The notes: generated from the letters alone by a model not told the origin. A DNA stretch of 64,000 nucleotides from Coccinella septempunctata (GCF_907165205.1 NC_058192.1:18910001-18974000), one strand, 5' to 3'; positions 46,653 to 59,839 are shown, numbered from the stretch's first letter. Program-made: numbers and translations.

Positions 46653-47989
46653 CATTGATACGGCTGATACGGAGGTAGCTGCTGAGCCCCCCCTGAGCAC
46701 AATTATTGTAATTTTTAATCATTCGAGGTTAGGAATCTGAGATAAAATGAATCGATTGCACCGAAACCGGGTTCACCACGAATATGAAATTAATTCGTTC
46801 ACGAAAACATCCTTTTTGTGTAGAGAAAATCTAAATCCATTTTCCATCCCCCGGACGTCCCATTTCCCCACGGCAATGTTCCCCAATTCACAGCGGAAAC
46901 GCGAACAAAACCCAAGAGGATTAGATATTAAGGACTCCAAGGGTCCCCCAGGTTTTCGATCGATCAATTGACCTCGTTACGAAAGAAATTAATAGATCGA
47001 ATTTGCGGGGCCAATCCTGCGGAAAAGCTCGCCGAGAAGAAAATTACAGAAAATTTAACGAGGCCCGAAACTCCAACGGCCGATTTAAGGACGGTAGAAA
47101 TATAATTACCGGATTCGTCATATTTCACAGGGATTTATCCGAAAAACCAAAGGGAGAACGATGAATTATGTGGAGGTAACTGGGTGTAAAAGCGATCGGG
47201 TGGTTATATGGGTCAATAAACATCACTTTCAACGTCGTCGGTCGTGCGACGTTTAAAAAATATTTCCACTAGCTGATTTTGAGGGCGAATGCTGCTCTCG
47301 TAACTGGGACATAACAACGGGATGGGTTTGTTGCTACTTGGAACAGAAAGAATTTATTATTTTTCCGCGATGAAATGGATTGAGCGATCCGGAGACAAAA
47401 GGGAGGAATTTGGAGCGAAAAGCTTCGGCATAATGGCAGACTTCCAATTTTGTGGAGGAATGTTGCTGCCTCTTGTCGTGCATAAATTGTTGAAGTTTTG
47501 ATTAACAAGTCGGATCTTGCGAACTGCTCTTCATTGCTGATATTAGCTTTCAGGAATCGAATCTATTCATGTGTGACACTCAATGGAATATGAGATTTAT
47601 CACCATCTATACAGCTTATAAAGCATTCCTATCTTGAATATGATTTTCATTAAAACGATCCTAGATCAGGAAAAATGTTCATTATTGAGCATCATAAGAC
47701 TGTTTGCTATTTGGGACTAGAATGTACCGGGTGTTTATTATAAGATCATTACGTTGGATCATTCGAATTCATCAAAATTCAGAATTTTCGAATTATATAT
47801 ACCTATTTTTTCATTTGTTTCAGTCGATTCTACGTGAATTATATTCAATAATTTGTTTGCAGGGATTGTAGAAATACCATCAACAATTCATGGAATGTCG
47901 AAACTATTTATCAGAACATCAATTTTTAGATTCTTCTGTGGTTTCCGGAAGTGAGAGTTCAATCAAGCAGTTCTAAATATGTATACCTA
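46653..47989. other. Spacer with GC-richer block at 46.84-47.25 kb
   Basis: About 46840-47250 is GC-richer and appears single-copy, with AGATCGAATTTGCGGGGCC and AATATAATTACCGGATTCG among other mixed AT/GC sites. It has opposing chance frames at 46747-46971 and 46773-46967. It is a candidate conserved non-coding block. The remainder is AT-rich. Confidence 0.35.
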
Positions 47990-49190
47990 CTCCATTCACA
48001 TTTATTTTAGCATTCGGTTGGCCATGAAGTTTTTGTAACTAGAACGGAGTAAGGTTAGCACTCATGAAATGTCGTTAATATCATAACGCCGTTGCCACAA
48101 CTAATATCAATTTTAATTACGAAAAGGCCGAAAGTGATTGAAAAAAGAGACAGGGTTTCAGGAAATGCTATTTAGAATTCAGGTCCGCTCATTCAAATGG
48201 TTATACCCTGATATTCTAAAACCAACAATACGTCATACGGTAGCGAACATATTCAACGTAAGTGAATTTATATATTTTATTTAATGTTTCATCTGAATCT
48301 AAACGACTTATATTTCAGCTGAATATTTCCACAATCAGAAAGATTGTGAATGAAGAGGATGACAAAGAATTTCCTTCTATTGGGAGACCCAAAAATGTGG
48401 TGGCATTTGAGAATTTTATGTTTGAGCGAATCAATGCAAAAAGTTTACTACAGGTTTTCGATTAATGTCATCGTTGAAGTTCCCGAAAATTGATTTTTCT
48501 ATTTTTCATTGGACTTGTACTGTACATTATAAATGTCTTGAAGTAGGTACCAATAAATACCTAATTATTATTATTATATCAATGTATCAAGATGAACAGC
48601 CACAAATATGCGCCAGTTGTCCTGTTAATTGTTTATTCATGTGAAATTTTCATTCAAAGGTGAAGTTCATCTTGACTTGAAACTTCCTTTAATTCCTTTT
48701 ACTTATATGGATGCAAGATGATTTTTTTTGAATAATTTAACATTCTTGTAATTATCTGTTAATTCATTCGGGAGATACCCATTCCCAACCACTGCATCAT
48801 ATGCATTTCATCTTCGGGTTAATATTTTTGAAATCTACAACTGATGTAACGGATTCAAACTTTAGCCAAAGAAGATAACGAACATTAACTCTCCTCAAGC
48901 TAGTGCATATTATGATATTGTACTGATCTCTTGTATTTTCTATGCAAATAACTGGATTTGGTATGCCTTCAATCAGTTTGTATGAACTTCAATTATGTTC
49001 GTCAGATATTTTCCGAAGAGATTCGACATAGTGATAAAATACGTAATAACAGAAACTTTTACGTAGAACGGGCAACATAGCGTTAATTTAAAACCCAAAA
49101 ATGTTTTGACAAGCTTCATAACGTACTATACAGAGTGAAATGTGTCGAATTTATATGGCCAAACAAGTGCTAAAATAAAAGTGAATGGAG
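47990..49190 (+). mobile_element. TIR element, copy 2, 1201 bp, both ends present
   Basis: The left end is CTCCATTCACATTTATTTTAG and the right end in inverse is CTCCATTCACTTTTATTTTAG; similarity continues to TTGGCCAT, about 36 bp with a few mismatches. TA flanks both ends (47988-47989 and 49191-49192), consistent with Tc1/mariner-type insertion. It contains an intron-bearing HTH-like reading frame followed by about 700 bp of AT-rich DNA, so it is probably an internally deleted relative of a longer autonomous element. Its left 320 bp matches 3129-3453. Confidence 0.75.
48141..48465 (+). pseudogene. Transposase-like HTH fragment with a 61 bp intron
   Basis: Exon 1 (open from about 48141 to 48257) ends LKPTIRHTVANIFN. 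A canonical intron, GTAAGT...TATTTCAG (48258-48318), follows. Exon 2 continues in phase 0 as LNISTIRKIVNEEDDKEFPS, then IGRPKNVVAFENF, to a stop at 48463-48465. The 'VA-IF-(hydrophobic)-STIRKIVNE' pattern is a helix-turn-helix as found at the N terminus of DDE transposases. No DDE domain follows. The exact family is unknown to me. The 3.1-3.45 kb copy carries the same exon 1. Confidence 0.5.
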
Positions 49191-49192
49191 TA

Positions 49193-52100
49193 TAGCTATT
49201 TTGTTCATTTGGAGTTTTTCCTTGATAACTCTGGAACTTCATTCTAGGTAAAGGGTTTACTTAAGTAACCCCTAACCTTACTCCTTTTCAACGTAGAATC
49301 GACTAAAAAATAAAAACCATAGGTTGTAATTGAACACCCCCCATGAGCACCCTGTATATTTCGGGTAGGCATGAAATATAGGTACTGCTTTTTAGGGTCC
49401 TCTTCGTTATATTGAAAAGTTTAGACTGGGGATATATCACTATCAAGGAGACAATTTCCAAATAGCTGCGCTGATTACATCGAGTCACTTATCCAAAGAA
49501 GAAATAAAAGTATCGAATGCCGAAACTCTTAAAGATAAGTTTTATTTCTTTTAGTACGGCAATATCGTGACACATGCAATATTGCTAGACATAACATAAA
49601 TTGTTAAAGCGTGCTGAAAATTAAACAAATCCAAGTATCAGAACGGAATCACAAAGAGCACATTGTACTAAATCAAAATTATGTTTCAATGTTGTTGGAA
49701 TCGATTACTAAAGATGGAACGGATACTGTTACGTACCATATTCATCTTAAATACTTCTTATTGAATTGTTCTGCAACAAGGCATATAAACGATAAAAACG
49801 ATAGGATAAGACTAATGGCAAATATGACTAGAATACGATGCCTATCACAGTTACAATATGACGAACTGATATTTGTGTACGTACTTCTTGAAGGAAATGA
49901 TGACTGGTTCAGATTCAGCATTATACCTTGAGCTATGGGTTTTTTACATTTCTACATATAATTTAGTAAAAAAGCTATACATTTTTCGATTGCCATTTCT
50001 TGTTATGCAGGAAACAAAGAAGGTTTAATTAAATTCCCATTTCTCTCCTCTAATTCAATTATTTCCTGAGCTAAGCATTGAACTGCTGCTATCTGTTCAT
50101 TTATTCTTTCTGAATATATATTTTTTGACTAGCCTTGTTCATAATTCTCCATGTGATGCAGACAAATTTAGTAGAACGCTATACCGAACCAAAATGCAAT
50201 CTCTGAACTAAAATCGTAACATTAAACTGGCGCGTGATACCTGCGAATAATGCTCTTGAAAAAAAAAACTTTTTTGGCAGCAATCTGAAGCTTCTCCCAC
50301 AATGGATCGTGTTCTACGTCGGAAGTCGTCGACATGAAAAACAAACATGATCATCATGTGGACATTTTACAACTTCATTTTACCGACTATCGTCCAATAC
50401 GAAACCTGGGATGAATGCAATCAAGGGTCAAAAGAGGCAAAAATCGAGGTGGATTAATCCGAGATTTCGGTGCTCGATTAGAACCTTATAAATCAGTCCA
50501 ATTTTAAAGTTGGGAAGGCCAATCAACGCAGAACTTAATGCCCTTTAATTGGTCTGAAACTAAGGTTTTGGCAAGGATGCGCTGATTAGGAGAATGGAAG
50601 AAATACCGAAATTTTGGAAGTTGAGTTATGCTCAACTTTTTGGATACGTTCTGTATAGAGCCTACCCAAAATTTTTATAAATTATGATGAATTATACAGA
50701 TCTTTGGATCTCAAATCATTGTAATTCAATTCAATTATTCAGTGATAACAGACAAAATAAAACAACACAATTCCACAATAACGTTGCAGCCACCTGTTAG
50801 ATACAGAGAGAATGAATAATCTTGGCACACTGTTCTCAACGATTTTCGTCGAGAGCTACCAATCTCACGGAGAGTCGAAATGAAAACGAACCAAGAAGCC
50901 TTATTAAGAGCCTCAAGCCCTTCTTTCCAACCAACGAATTCTCATTCTTTTTTCCAGATCTTGTACCGGTTCCAACATAGCGAGACAATAGACCTCGTAC
51001 ACCGTGAATTATCGTTATTTTTCTTACTTACCAGTTTCGCATTCTCCAGAGTCAATAGGCTTCAATACAGTCGGTTCTACCCGCTCTCTCGCTCGGGACC
51101 TTTAAAACTTTTATTGACGTTTGTTTCTGCCATAAATTCAATATTTATCGCATTCCATGTCAACTTGTTGAATGGAAAAGGTGAATGTTTGAACATAATT
51201 GCCCGTGTGATAAGTTAACGACTGGCTGGTTTTGTACTTGAAGGTGGAATTCGAGAAAGAATGGAGAATTTTATTTGCTGCAGGAAGTCGAGCAGCAAAC
51301 ATGCACACTATTCTATTTCTATGTATCAGAACAGATATGTACAGGGTGATGGTTTATGAATGCCCCCACCCACAAACAGAGTTTCGAACAAATGTTTCAT
51401 AATCAATCACAGACTTAACTGTCTGGCTTTCATATAAACAGGGTGTTCAAAAAGAGTGTATTTCAAATGGTAATCCTATTTTTTACTTGATTTTCATATG
51501 AAATTCACAAGAAAAATACTTTGCGGAAGCACTAGGAGAAAAGGATAACGCTCAGACACAAAAAATTTTAATGCAAGAACGAAAACCGATAACAAAAAAC
51601 GGGGAGAAAGGCAGTCTCTTTTCTCATCTGCTTAACTACAACATTTGATCAATTTATTGAAAAAAAAATATGATTTTATCTAAAACTGTGCTTCCAAGAG
51701 GGTAAAAATTCTTGGAAGGAAAATATAATAGACCTAAAATAATACAATCTGACTATTATTTCAAAACAAAGCCCCATTGCTAATAATGTTGATTTTATCG
51801 ATACTGACTTCTTCATAAACTTCCTCGGGATGGCTTTCAAAGCTTTATCATCAGCCATCACTTCAACTGAGGATAATATCGCAATATTTTATAATTATTG
51901 TGTGCTCAGCCTTTCGAGTCGATGGAATATTAACATTATTAACGGCATGAATCAACTGTTGCCATCCAAGCTTCCAGTGAAGTTTACAAACAATTGATCG
52001 AGAAGCAGCATCTCATCGTGGAGATAAAGACCTTCAACGTATTAATGTAATAATAAATCGATGGTGACTATCTTTGGGTTCAATAAAATATCGGAGGAGC

Positions 52101-52350
52101 GCGTTAGAGAAATAGCGATTTTGAATAAAACTCGCATTAAACGCAATGTAACGCGCGATAAGAGGCTCGGATAACCGTAGAAAGTTATTCATGTACGCTC
52201 GTTAACATTAATTTCTGGAAGAATTAACATTCACATACATCTGCGACCAACAACTTGGTCTTTTTATTATTTTGATCGATCTCTACGATTGTCAAACCAG
52301 GCGTTCACTTCACCAAATTATATGGACAATTATATCATCAGGAGATATAT
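49193..52350. other. Unassigned spacer
   Basis: Contains short frames at 49611-49931 (106 codons) and 50880-51218 (112 codons) with no similarity I recognise; codon content looks non-coding. Element-end motifs ACAGGGTGATGG (about 51343) and ACAGGGTGTTC (about 51440) stand alone. About 52000-52250 is GC-richer with TAATAATAAATCGATGG-like sites and could be regulatory. Confidence 0.3.
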
Positions 52351-52920
52351 ACAGGGTTAGTCTTCGACTCGTACAAATATTTTAACAGTAGATTCTCAAA
52401 AAACACTTTTTTCCTATCATTTTTCCGAATCCACACTGTTCAAAAGTTGAAAAACCATGACATAATTTTTCATTTATTTGATGAATCTTTTTCGATATCA
52501 CCCACGTCTTCCAGTTTTCTCATTGTGACCATTACTTACCATAAAAATTCACAAAATTCAAAGAACAAAAATCTTGGAACTAAGCTGGACTACCTAATGG
52601 ATATTTTAACGTTTTGTAGAATGCAAGTAGTCATATGTTTTCGTATAATGCGCCGGTTTCGAGTAATTTGATCAAAAAATATCTGTGTACAAAAATTTGG
52701 TACTTTGGCTGAATACAACCCTGTTTGAAAGATCCACAGATGTGTAGAATCACAGATTCAGCTAGTTATTCTGGAGGTAAAATTGTTTTTCCAGGGGTGG
52801 CACATCTCATTATGAAAACTTAAAATGGCTGTAGCTATTTATGAGGGTCGAATCGAAAAAAAAAAGGTATAGGAAAAAGAGTTTCTTTTGACCTCAAGAA
52901 GCTACTGTGGAAGACCCTGT
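52351..52920 (-). mobile_element. Family A element, inverted copy (~570 bp)
   Basis: The left end is ACAGGGTTAGTCTTCGACTC and the right end is CTCAAGAAGCTACTGTGG followed by ACCCTGT. The interior matches the 7.2 kb copy in reverse (TTTGATGAATCTTTTTCGA, CATTACTTACCATAAAAA, GTACTTTGGCTGAATAC). It is an almost complete, diverged copy. Confidence 0.7.
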
Positions 52921-53499
52921 ATTGGAAACTAAGCCAACTGAATGGAAAAATGAATGCCTACACTACAGAAAGAAGAGAATATTTTTGAAGGGAAGTTATA
53001 AAATCGCAAACACGGATATTTAGTTATAAATAGTAAAAATTAAGCAAAAAACGCATTGAAAAGGGGTAATCATCCATCATGGCTAGGCATATCAGACAGA
53101 CTAGTTGGCGATAGATGGCAGACCTGTCTCTAAAGGTGGATTCATAAGTTCAGGTCATAACTTTAGGAACTAATAGTTAAAATAAAAGGTTTGTTCAAGT
53201 AAAATTTTCTTCCCCCCATTTCACATGATATGTGCTTCATTGTTAAAAAAAAATTCCATTCAGGTGAGATTCAACATACACTCCAAAATACCTACTGTAA
53301 GAAGAAGAAGGGGAACAGAAGTTCATATCAAAACACTTCTTAAATTTCGTTGAAGAACCAACCCTCAAAATTTTTTCTTTACCCTATGCTTTTTGTGTAA
53401 TATCGGAATCTCGATTGATAGATTGTGAACCACTGAAACATTTCATTTCATTTGAGGCATATTGGTAACATTTTCAATAGCTAACTAAAAATTGAATTA
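52921..53499. other. Unassigned spacer
   Basis: AT-rich DNA between family A and mariner copy 2. No features are seen. Confidence 0.3.
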
Positions 53500-54740
53500 C
53501 GAGGATGTATCGATATCTAGTTAGTCTAGACGAGTTCCATGCATAAAAAAATATTGCGTTACCATAGCAACGAACAATAACTTATTAGAAGTGTCAGTGT
53601 GAAGTTTGAGGTCGAAAAAATAAACCAGAGTTAAGCAATAAATTAAAAGATAGACGATCTCCACCGAAATTGTGAAAATCGAAAAATTGAAGTATCGAGC
53701 CATCATCAAGTAACTGTATTTAAAATGGTTAAGAGGTAAGCAGATTTACGAAAATATGCTTAATACCCTTGGTGATCAATGTCCTTCGTATGCGAAAAAT
53801 TGGAATGCAAGCTTCAAAAGAGGTAAATTTTCAATTGAAGAGGATGACCGATCGAGAAGGCCAGTTTCTGTGTCAGTCCCCGAAAATACCTATCGATGCA
53901 GTGCATGACATGATTTTATCAGACCGTCGAATTGGGCTAAAACGGATATCGGAAGCACTGATGAATATTCCATACGAACGCGTTCATCATATGGTTCAAT
54001 TTGGACATGAGAAAAATTGCTGCAAAATGGATCCCCGATAACCGAAAGCGTGCAAAGGTAGAAGCATCGCGTTCGATCTGTGCTCGATCTGAAAACGTTG
54101 TAGACTTCTTGAACCGAATTGTAATTATGGATCAGACTTGAGTACATTTCTACGATCCGGAAACAAAGCAACAATCGATGGAATGGCGACACTCTGGTTC
54201 TCCAAGACCTAAGAAGTTTCGTGTCCAAAATTCTGCTGGAAAAGTTCTTGTTTAAGTTTTTTGAGATTGCCATGGAGTAATCATGATTGATTTTTTGGAT
54301 AAGGGTGGAACAATAACCAGAGATTACTATTCGACATTACTGACCACTCTACGGGAAAAAATCAAAGAGAAAAGACGCGGAAAGCTATCCAAAGGGGTTG
54401 TTTTTGCAGGACAACGCCCCTGCACAGAAATCTCATGTTGCCAGGCAAAAAATTCGTGATTTAGGGTTTGAGTTACTGGAGCACCTCCCTTATGCACCAG
54501 ATTTGGCCCCATCCCACTATCATCTCTTTTCTCAACTGAAAAAAAGTTTAAAAGGTCGTGAATTTTCTTCCAACGAGGAGGTAATAAAAACATTTTTTTT
54601 TGAAAGGTCTAGAGAAGTTGCAGGTGCGATATAATAAATATATCCAATTAAGAGGAGAATATGTTGAGTAATAAAATATTTTGACATTGAAATTTTGTTT
54701 AGTTCTATAGTAGGCTAAAGAATATTTCAATATATCCTCG
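53500..54740 (+). mobile_element. mariner element, copy 2
   Basis: The ends are CGAGGATGTATCGATATC on the left and, in inverse, CGAGGATATATTGAAATA on the right, giving 1241 bp. TA precedes the left end. It is closely related to copy 1 at 29149, but each has its own set of lesions, so they decayed independently. Confidence 0.85.
53660..54671 (+). pseudogene. mariner transposase, copy 2, broken
   Basis: It follows copy 1 through most of its length (RISEAL, RVHHMV, SICARSENVVDFLNRIV, QDNAPAQKSHVARQKIRDLG). The initiator ATG is lost (ATC at the equivalent site). Small indels shift the frame near 53793, 53890 and 54000. The first catalytic block reads MDQT followed by a stop, in place of MDETW. 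The third catalytic position is His in PDLAPSHYHLF, where mariner has Asp. It retains the 'PDLAP' region that copy 1 deleted. A deletion near 54590 removes part of the C terminus before RGEYVE and the stop. It is clearly inactive. Confidence 0.88.
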
Positions 54741-56929
54741 CACCTACTTGCGTAATGTAATCTTTCAGGTAAGGACGACACATACTAATTAAAATATAAA
54801 AGAACTCGAAGGTGTTAAATAAGTAGCGATTCCCTAAATCGTTATAAATACTGGTCACCGGACCTGATAAAAGTCTCATCTCTATTCAGAATATCTTCTC
54901 GATAATTATCTGAATTTGAGCGCCGAGCTTCATTATACCGATAAAAACGAAGACCATTCAGCTGCAAATGGCGAGAAATAGGTCAACACCTTCCTCGGCG
55001 CGCGTCAAAGAGCAGTCGAGTTCTCGTTTTTAATAATCTTGACTTAATTCGAAAGGACCGCTGTGAGAGGAGACAATGCACCGCAGGAAGCAGAACGGTC
55101 CGGAGGATGGAATGCAAGGACGTGGTGGTTCTGAAACTGGCGAGCGCGTACAGACTTGTCTGGACAGCTTCAGGTAGAGGTAGCAACAGTTTGGTCATTC
55201 GATTTGTAATGGGATTCATTGCATACTTGGGAATTGCTGTGGTTAAGCGTTGGGATTTCGAAGGAAGAACAACAACACTGAAAAATAATACAAAAGTTAT
55301 TATAAAGATTCAAATAAGTGCAACCACTAATTATGGTTTCCTCATTTCAATAGTCCTTCGATTCGAATTTTTCCCCAATGGATTGTTCTATCCATAAATA
55401 AAGCGCAATTTTTTTCTTTAGATTCTAGTGTCTAGAACATTGGAGAAATGAAGATTAGACCTTTTGTTACCTTATTTCTAGCAAAATGTTGACAACATCG
55501 TAAATCATTATGATCATAAAATTTTTTCATCGTCTGACCTGTGGGGAAAAAAATTAGACCATATTTCTTTGAGAAGGACATTTAATTTTCTATTGAGCAC
55601 TTCCAATGATTCACCATTATTTGTACGTTCGCCTCATTTTCCATTCAAAATTAGTTGTAGGTACATTCAATAAAAAAAAAATTTTCATTTGACTGCTTTG
55701 AAATGCCGGGAAATAAACGACTCATTTACCAATCGAATTTTTCGGATTCTCTTTTGTTAGAACAAGTGAAATGATGTGGAAGAAATTGACTGATTGAAAT
55801 CTCAGCAAAAAACACTGTTCCCAATAAGTGATTTCTAAATATTGAATCTGTTCAGGTCATGAGCATTTTCTTTAATGGAGTGCATATCCTTCTTCATAAT
55901 TCTCCGTTAGAAAAAAACAAAGAGGCTTTTTCAAAGAACCCGAAGCTATAATGTGAAATAGGAAAAGGAAAAATTGCCCCAAAACCATCCTGAAATGTAT
56001 ATGGAACGATTATTGACTAGATGATCTACTGTTTCCTCTGCTTCCCTACATTGCCAACTTGAGTTTCATGTGAGAAACATGCTGCTGTTTTGGAAAAAAA
56101 TACGAAAAACAACTAGGTACAAAAAATTCCCATGAAAAGCTTGGAGAATGACTCAAACCTAAGTTTTTGACCTCGTTTTTGACATTCATAAAAATAAAGA
56201 GGCCTGCCATTTTTAAAAATGGAGTTATTGACATTTTTTGAGGGGTCAATTCCGAAAAATTGCAGTGTCATTAGGATCACTAGAAAGGAACAGGAATACA
56301 GGTTATCCGGAAAATTGCAGAAGATTCCTTTGAAATTCAATAAAAGGAAGCATCTCCAAAAGTTTCCAAGATATGAGCTCTCGTTTAAACCATCATAACC
56401 ATGAAATCTGTAGGAAAAAATAGCCTACGTCAAAAAGGCATAAGGATAAATTATGACAAGTAGGATATTCTAAAATCAGAATTTTATATAGATTCAGAAT
56501 ATGATATCAAATTAAGGTATTACGTAAATTTGGGTGGAATAGTGTTTCACCACTTTGGGACCAACCTATGAAGTTAAAAGTAATTTAAGCTTATGCGCTA
56601 ATTTGAGTCGATTCCCCTAAAGTTTGAATCACTCTCCTACTCCAAAATTTATCGACTTATCGTCTAATCGAGCACTGTTGACCAATCATGTTATGTACAG
56701 GCTAAACCACGAAGACTGTTGCTTAGAATATTTCACGGAAAGATCGAGATAAGAATTTTATAGTTGAGTTTTGTTGAGAGAGATGAATTCTTGGAAATCA
56801 TTTCAAATTCGTTCGACTTCCGGTTTCACCGGAAATGATCCAAACTTTTTTATAATGTAATACTCAGTTTTGCATTGATAATCAGATTACCCAATGAATT
56901 TTACATTGTTTTAATGTGTTACGTACATC
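54741..56929. other. Spacer with GC-richer block at 54.9-55.2 kb
   Basis: About 54900-55200 is GC-richer (CTTCCTCGGCGCGCGTCAAAG, GGAAGCAGAACGGTCCGGAG) with no protein recognised in the opposing frames at 54983-55219 and 55107-55397. The rest is AT-rich and unassigned. Confidence 0.3.
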
Positions 56930-57416
56930 CAGGGTGGGCTTTTTAAAACGAAACAGACGAAACAACCACCTTAATTGTTGAAGAAAATAATTACCAATAA
57001 TAATTATTTCGTTGTCTAATGTTGACAATAAACGGTTACCATCGTAACCACAGAATGAATTAGTCAAATAATTGATGATTTCACATAGCATGGTTAGCGG
57101 AATGACTGGTACTGTACGAAATTCAAAATTAAATATCTCTAAAACGAATGCAATATATGAGAAAAAAATTAATACGCTGAATTCAGGATAAAAAGGCCTT
57201 TCAAATAAGGTTTCACTCACCCTATCTTTCCCATTAAAAATTTAAGGGTTGTTGTTCTAACACTAAGGGTTGAAGCGATATAGTTGTGAATTTGACTCTC
57301 GATTTGACCTCAAAAGTTTTCCTCCTAGAAACAAAAATCGACGTGTCCGAGCATTTTTTCGAAATAAATTTATTCCGCCCGTTATCTCGCCTGTTTCGTT
57401 TAAAAGGCCCACCCTG
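56930..57416. mobile_element. Family F element, copy 2 (487 bp)
   Basis: The ends are CAGGGTGGGCTTTTTAAAACG plus AAACAG, and in inverse CAGGGTGGGCCTTTTAAACG plus AAACAG. The subterminal AAAAAGGCCTTTCAAATAAGG...CACCCTATCTTTCC block matches the right arm of the copy at 8509-9300. It is non-coding, and shorter by internal deletion. Confidence 0.8.
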
Positions 57417-57576
57417 TATTATTCTCAGAAAATTTCTCGTGCAATGCGCTTTAAATTTTCTCGAATAGGGCCAAATTCCAACTTGTAGATTTTTGCATAA
57501 AAATTCCTCATATTCTAGCTTCTATCAGAGACATACCAAGGTTTTCCTATTGTTAGTCAAAAATTCCTCTTAACAT

Positions 57577-57881
57577 ACAGGGTGTTTCTATTGAATATCA
57601 AAGTCAGTCACGAAAAAACCTCAAAACTCATTTTTTACAAAGGAGAACCCATTTTTTCATTGCTCAGATGAAATCTACGTCAAAAAATAGTTTATAAGTG
57701 AAATACATAGTACTGCTCAAAAATGCCCATTTCCCGAGTTTAAAAATCATTCAAAAAACGAAATTTGGTGTGATTTCAAGCATTCATCTCCGCTAACAAA
57801 GCTCAACTATAGAATTCCCAGTGTTTATCTCGAGTCTTTCTCTGAAATATTCTAACGAACGGTTTTCATGAATCGCCCTGT
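57577..57881. mobile_element. Small element with ACAGGGTG / CGCCCTGT ends (~305 bp)
   Basis: It runs from ACAGGGTGTTTCTATTGAAT to TTCATGAATCGCCCTGT, flanked by TA-containing sequence. The inverse of its right end resembles the lone end at about 51343 (ACAGGGTGATGGTTTATGAAT). Non-coding. Confidence 0.5.
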
Positions 57882-59839
57882 ATAGATACGTCAATTTAAT
57901 GATTCTTAATTGCCACTTCATCCATTTTTTCCGGAAACGAAACGTTTTAGTACTTTTATTTTGGAAACCGAACGAAATTCAAATCATTGACCGGGTAATC
58001 GAAGCTATGTGAAACCCGCTTAATACACCAGTAATGGACGGCCTGACCAAATGCAATTCCGAGAATCAGAAAAAAAAACAATCATGGCACTGGTTTATTC
58101 AGGTTCTCCTATACCCCGATGCGAAAATGCGAACGTGCAATAAAACGGAACATGGTAAGCTTCACCTCGTCGTATACCCATACAACTCTTCTCGGATGTC
58201 TTCTCCTTTGTTCGGAATCGATTCATGAGATCACGGTCGTCTCCATTAGTCATCCGGAAGAGGCCCCCGAGCCCCCTTTTGGAGGCCCGTGTGTCGGGAC
58301 GTTCGGTCGGATGTGTGGGTCACTCGCTCCTCTTTAATTCAACGTGCCAATCTTTCCCACGGACGACTTTTCGAGCATTCCATTCTCCAAAACTGACGTT
58401 GCCTTTTTTTACCCCGCAAGAATGCACCGAGGACGATGGATCGGCTGCGAGTACTGTAACAAGATGCTTGTGGTTGTTGTTGAGGCGTTGGATGATGTTT
58501 CAACATTATTTGAGAATCTTGCGTTTTCTCAGTTGAGATCAGAATCAATTTGCGACCAAGTCGATGGCCTTTTAATTAATTACAATTATGTATATCCACC
58601 TACTCTGTAGGATATTACTTGTATAATGCTAATGCATATACTACTACTTTTAGCGGTAGTTCTATTATCACAGAGTTACATTGAGAGGTAGTTCTGGAGA
58701 ATGCTAGTTCAACTTTATGGTAAGCACAACGTAAATAGTCTTGGACTCTTTTTTTCGAAAATCGTCTTTTTTGTCCACAAATCTAATTTTGTTCATATGA
58801 GATCATTTTTGGCCATATCAAAGTTTGATTAAGGTACTGGTAAATTCGGGTGACTTGGGACAGTCCTGTTACTTGGGACAATTACCCTCCTTGCAGATTT
58901 CTTTGTTTCTTACCATTTATGAGTGAAGGAACAAACTTAAAAGATTGTGTAGCGCCTTTCCGGTTAGTTTAACAATTAATTCCTGTTGATTTTGCCGTGA
59001 CCAAAGCGTTTGAAATGATAGGAAAAATTAACGAATTCAGGAAAGTAAAAGTGCGTTTTTTTATGGCCCTTATACTTTCTAGTGTCCTGTACATGTGTTT
59101 CACTTTTTGCATGTGTAATTTTTTTTCTGGATATGTGGGATATTAGATATGCCATTAAACAAGGTTGTTAACAAATCAAACGGCAACACGGATCTCATTC
59201 ATTTATTTTATTTTGTTGTTTCATAGGGTGACTTGGGACAATGACGAATAGATACAAGCGGCGCATTGGCAGCAGGAAATATGCCTATTTTTCGCAGGAT
59301 ATCATTACCACAAAAAAATCACCAAACAATGAAAGAAATCAAAGTCCCCTTGTTTTGTTTAGTTTTTTTTAATATTTGAGTTGCAATATATAATATTTAC
59401 TTTCGCTGTAATATGGGTTTATCATTTTATTTCCTTACCGAATTTCAACTCTATAATCACAAATTCTAAGTTTTTAAAACTATACACCGTCCCAAGTCAT
59501 CTATTTCATTTGATATTTGAGAAATCAATGGATTTCAACTTGCGTCCCAAGCCTCCCAAATCAGTGGGTGACTTTTTTTTTCAAAATTTATATCGGAATT
59601 CTGAAAAATGGTATATATCCTAATCAATAGTCTGAGTCATTAAGCATATACGAACCTCTTTTTCAGATAAAAATAGATCACCGTTTTGAAAATATGACAA
59701 GTTGAATTCAACAATCCCAATTCAGCCGAATCTACGTACATAAAATTTCAACAGTCTCATTTTAAAAGTATGCATTCTTTTTCATGAGTGCAAAATAACA
59801 ACTTTGGAATATCCTAACGAGTCCCAAAACTGTGGACGA
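57882..59839. other. Spacer with MITE remnant, GC-richer block and a GGGTGACTTGGGACA repeat
   Basis: About 57895-58020 is a diverged GGTTTCACA-type MITE end. About 58200-58500 is GC-richer with chance frames. GGGTGACTTGGGACA occurs at about 58848 and 59225, and TCCCAAGTCA in inverse near 59490, suggesting a further old inverted-repeat element of about 650-700 bp whose limits I cannot fix. Confidence 0.35.
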
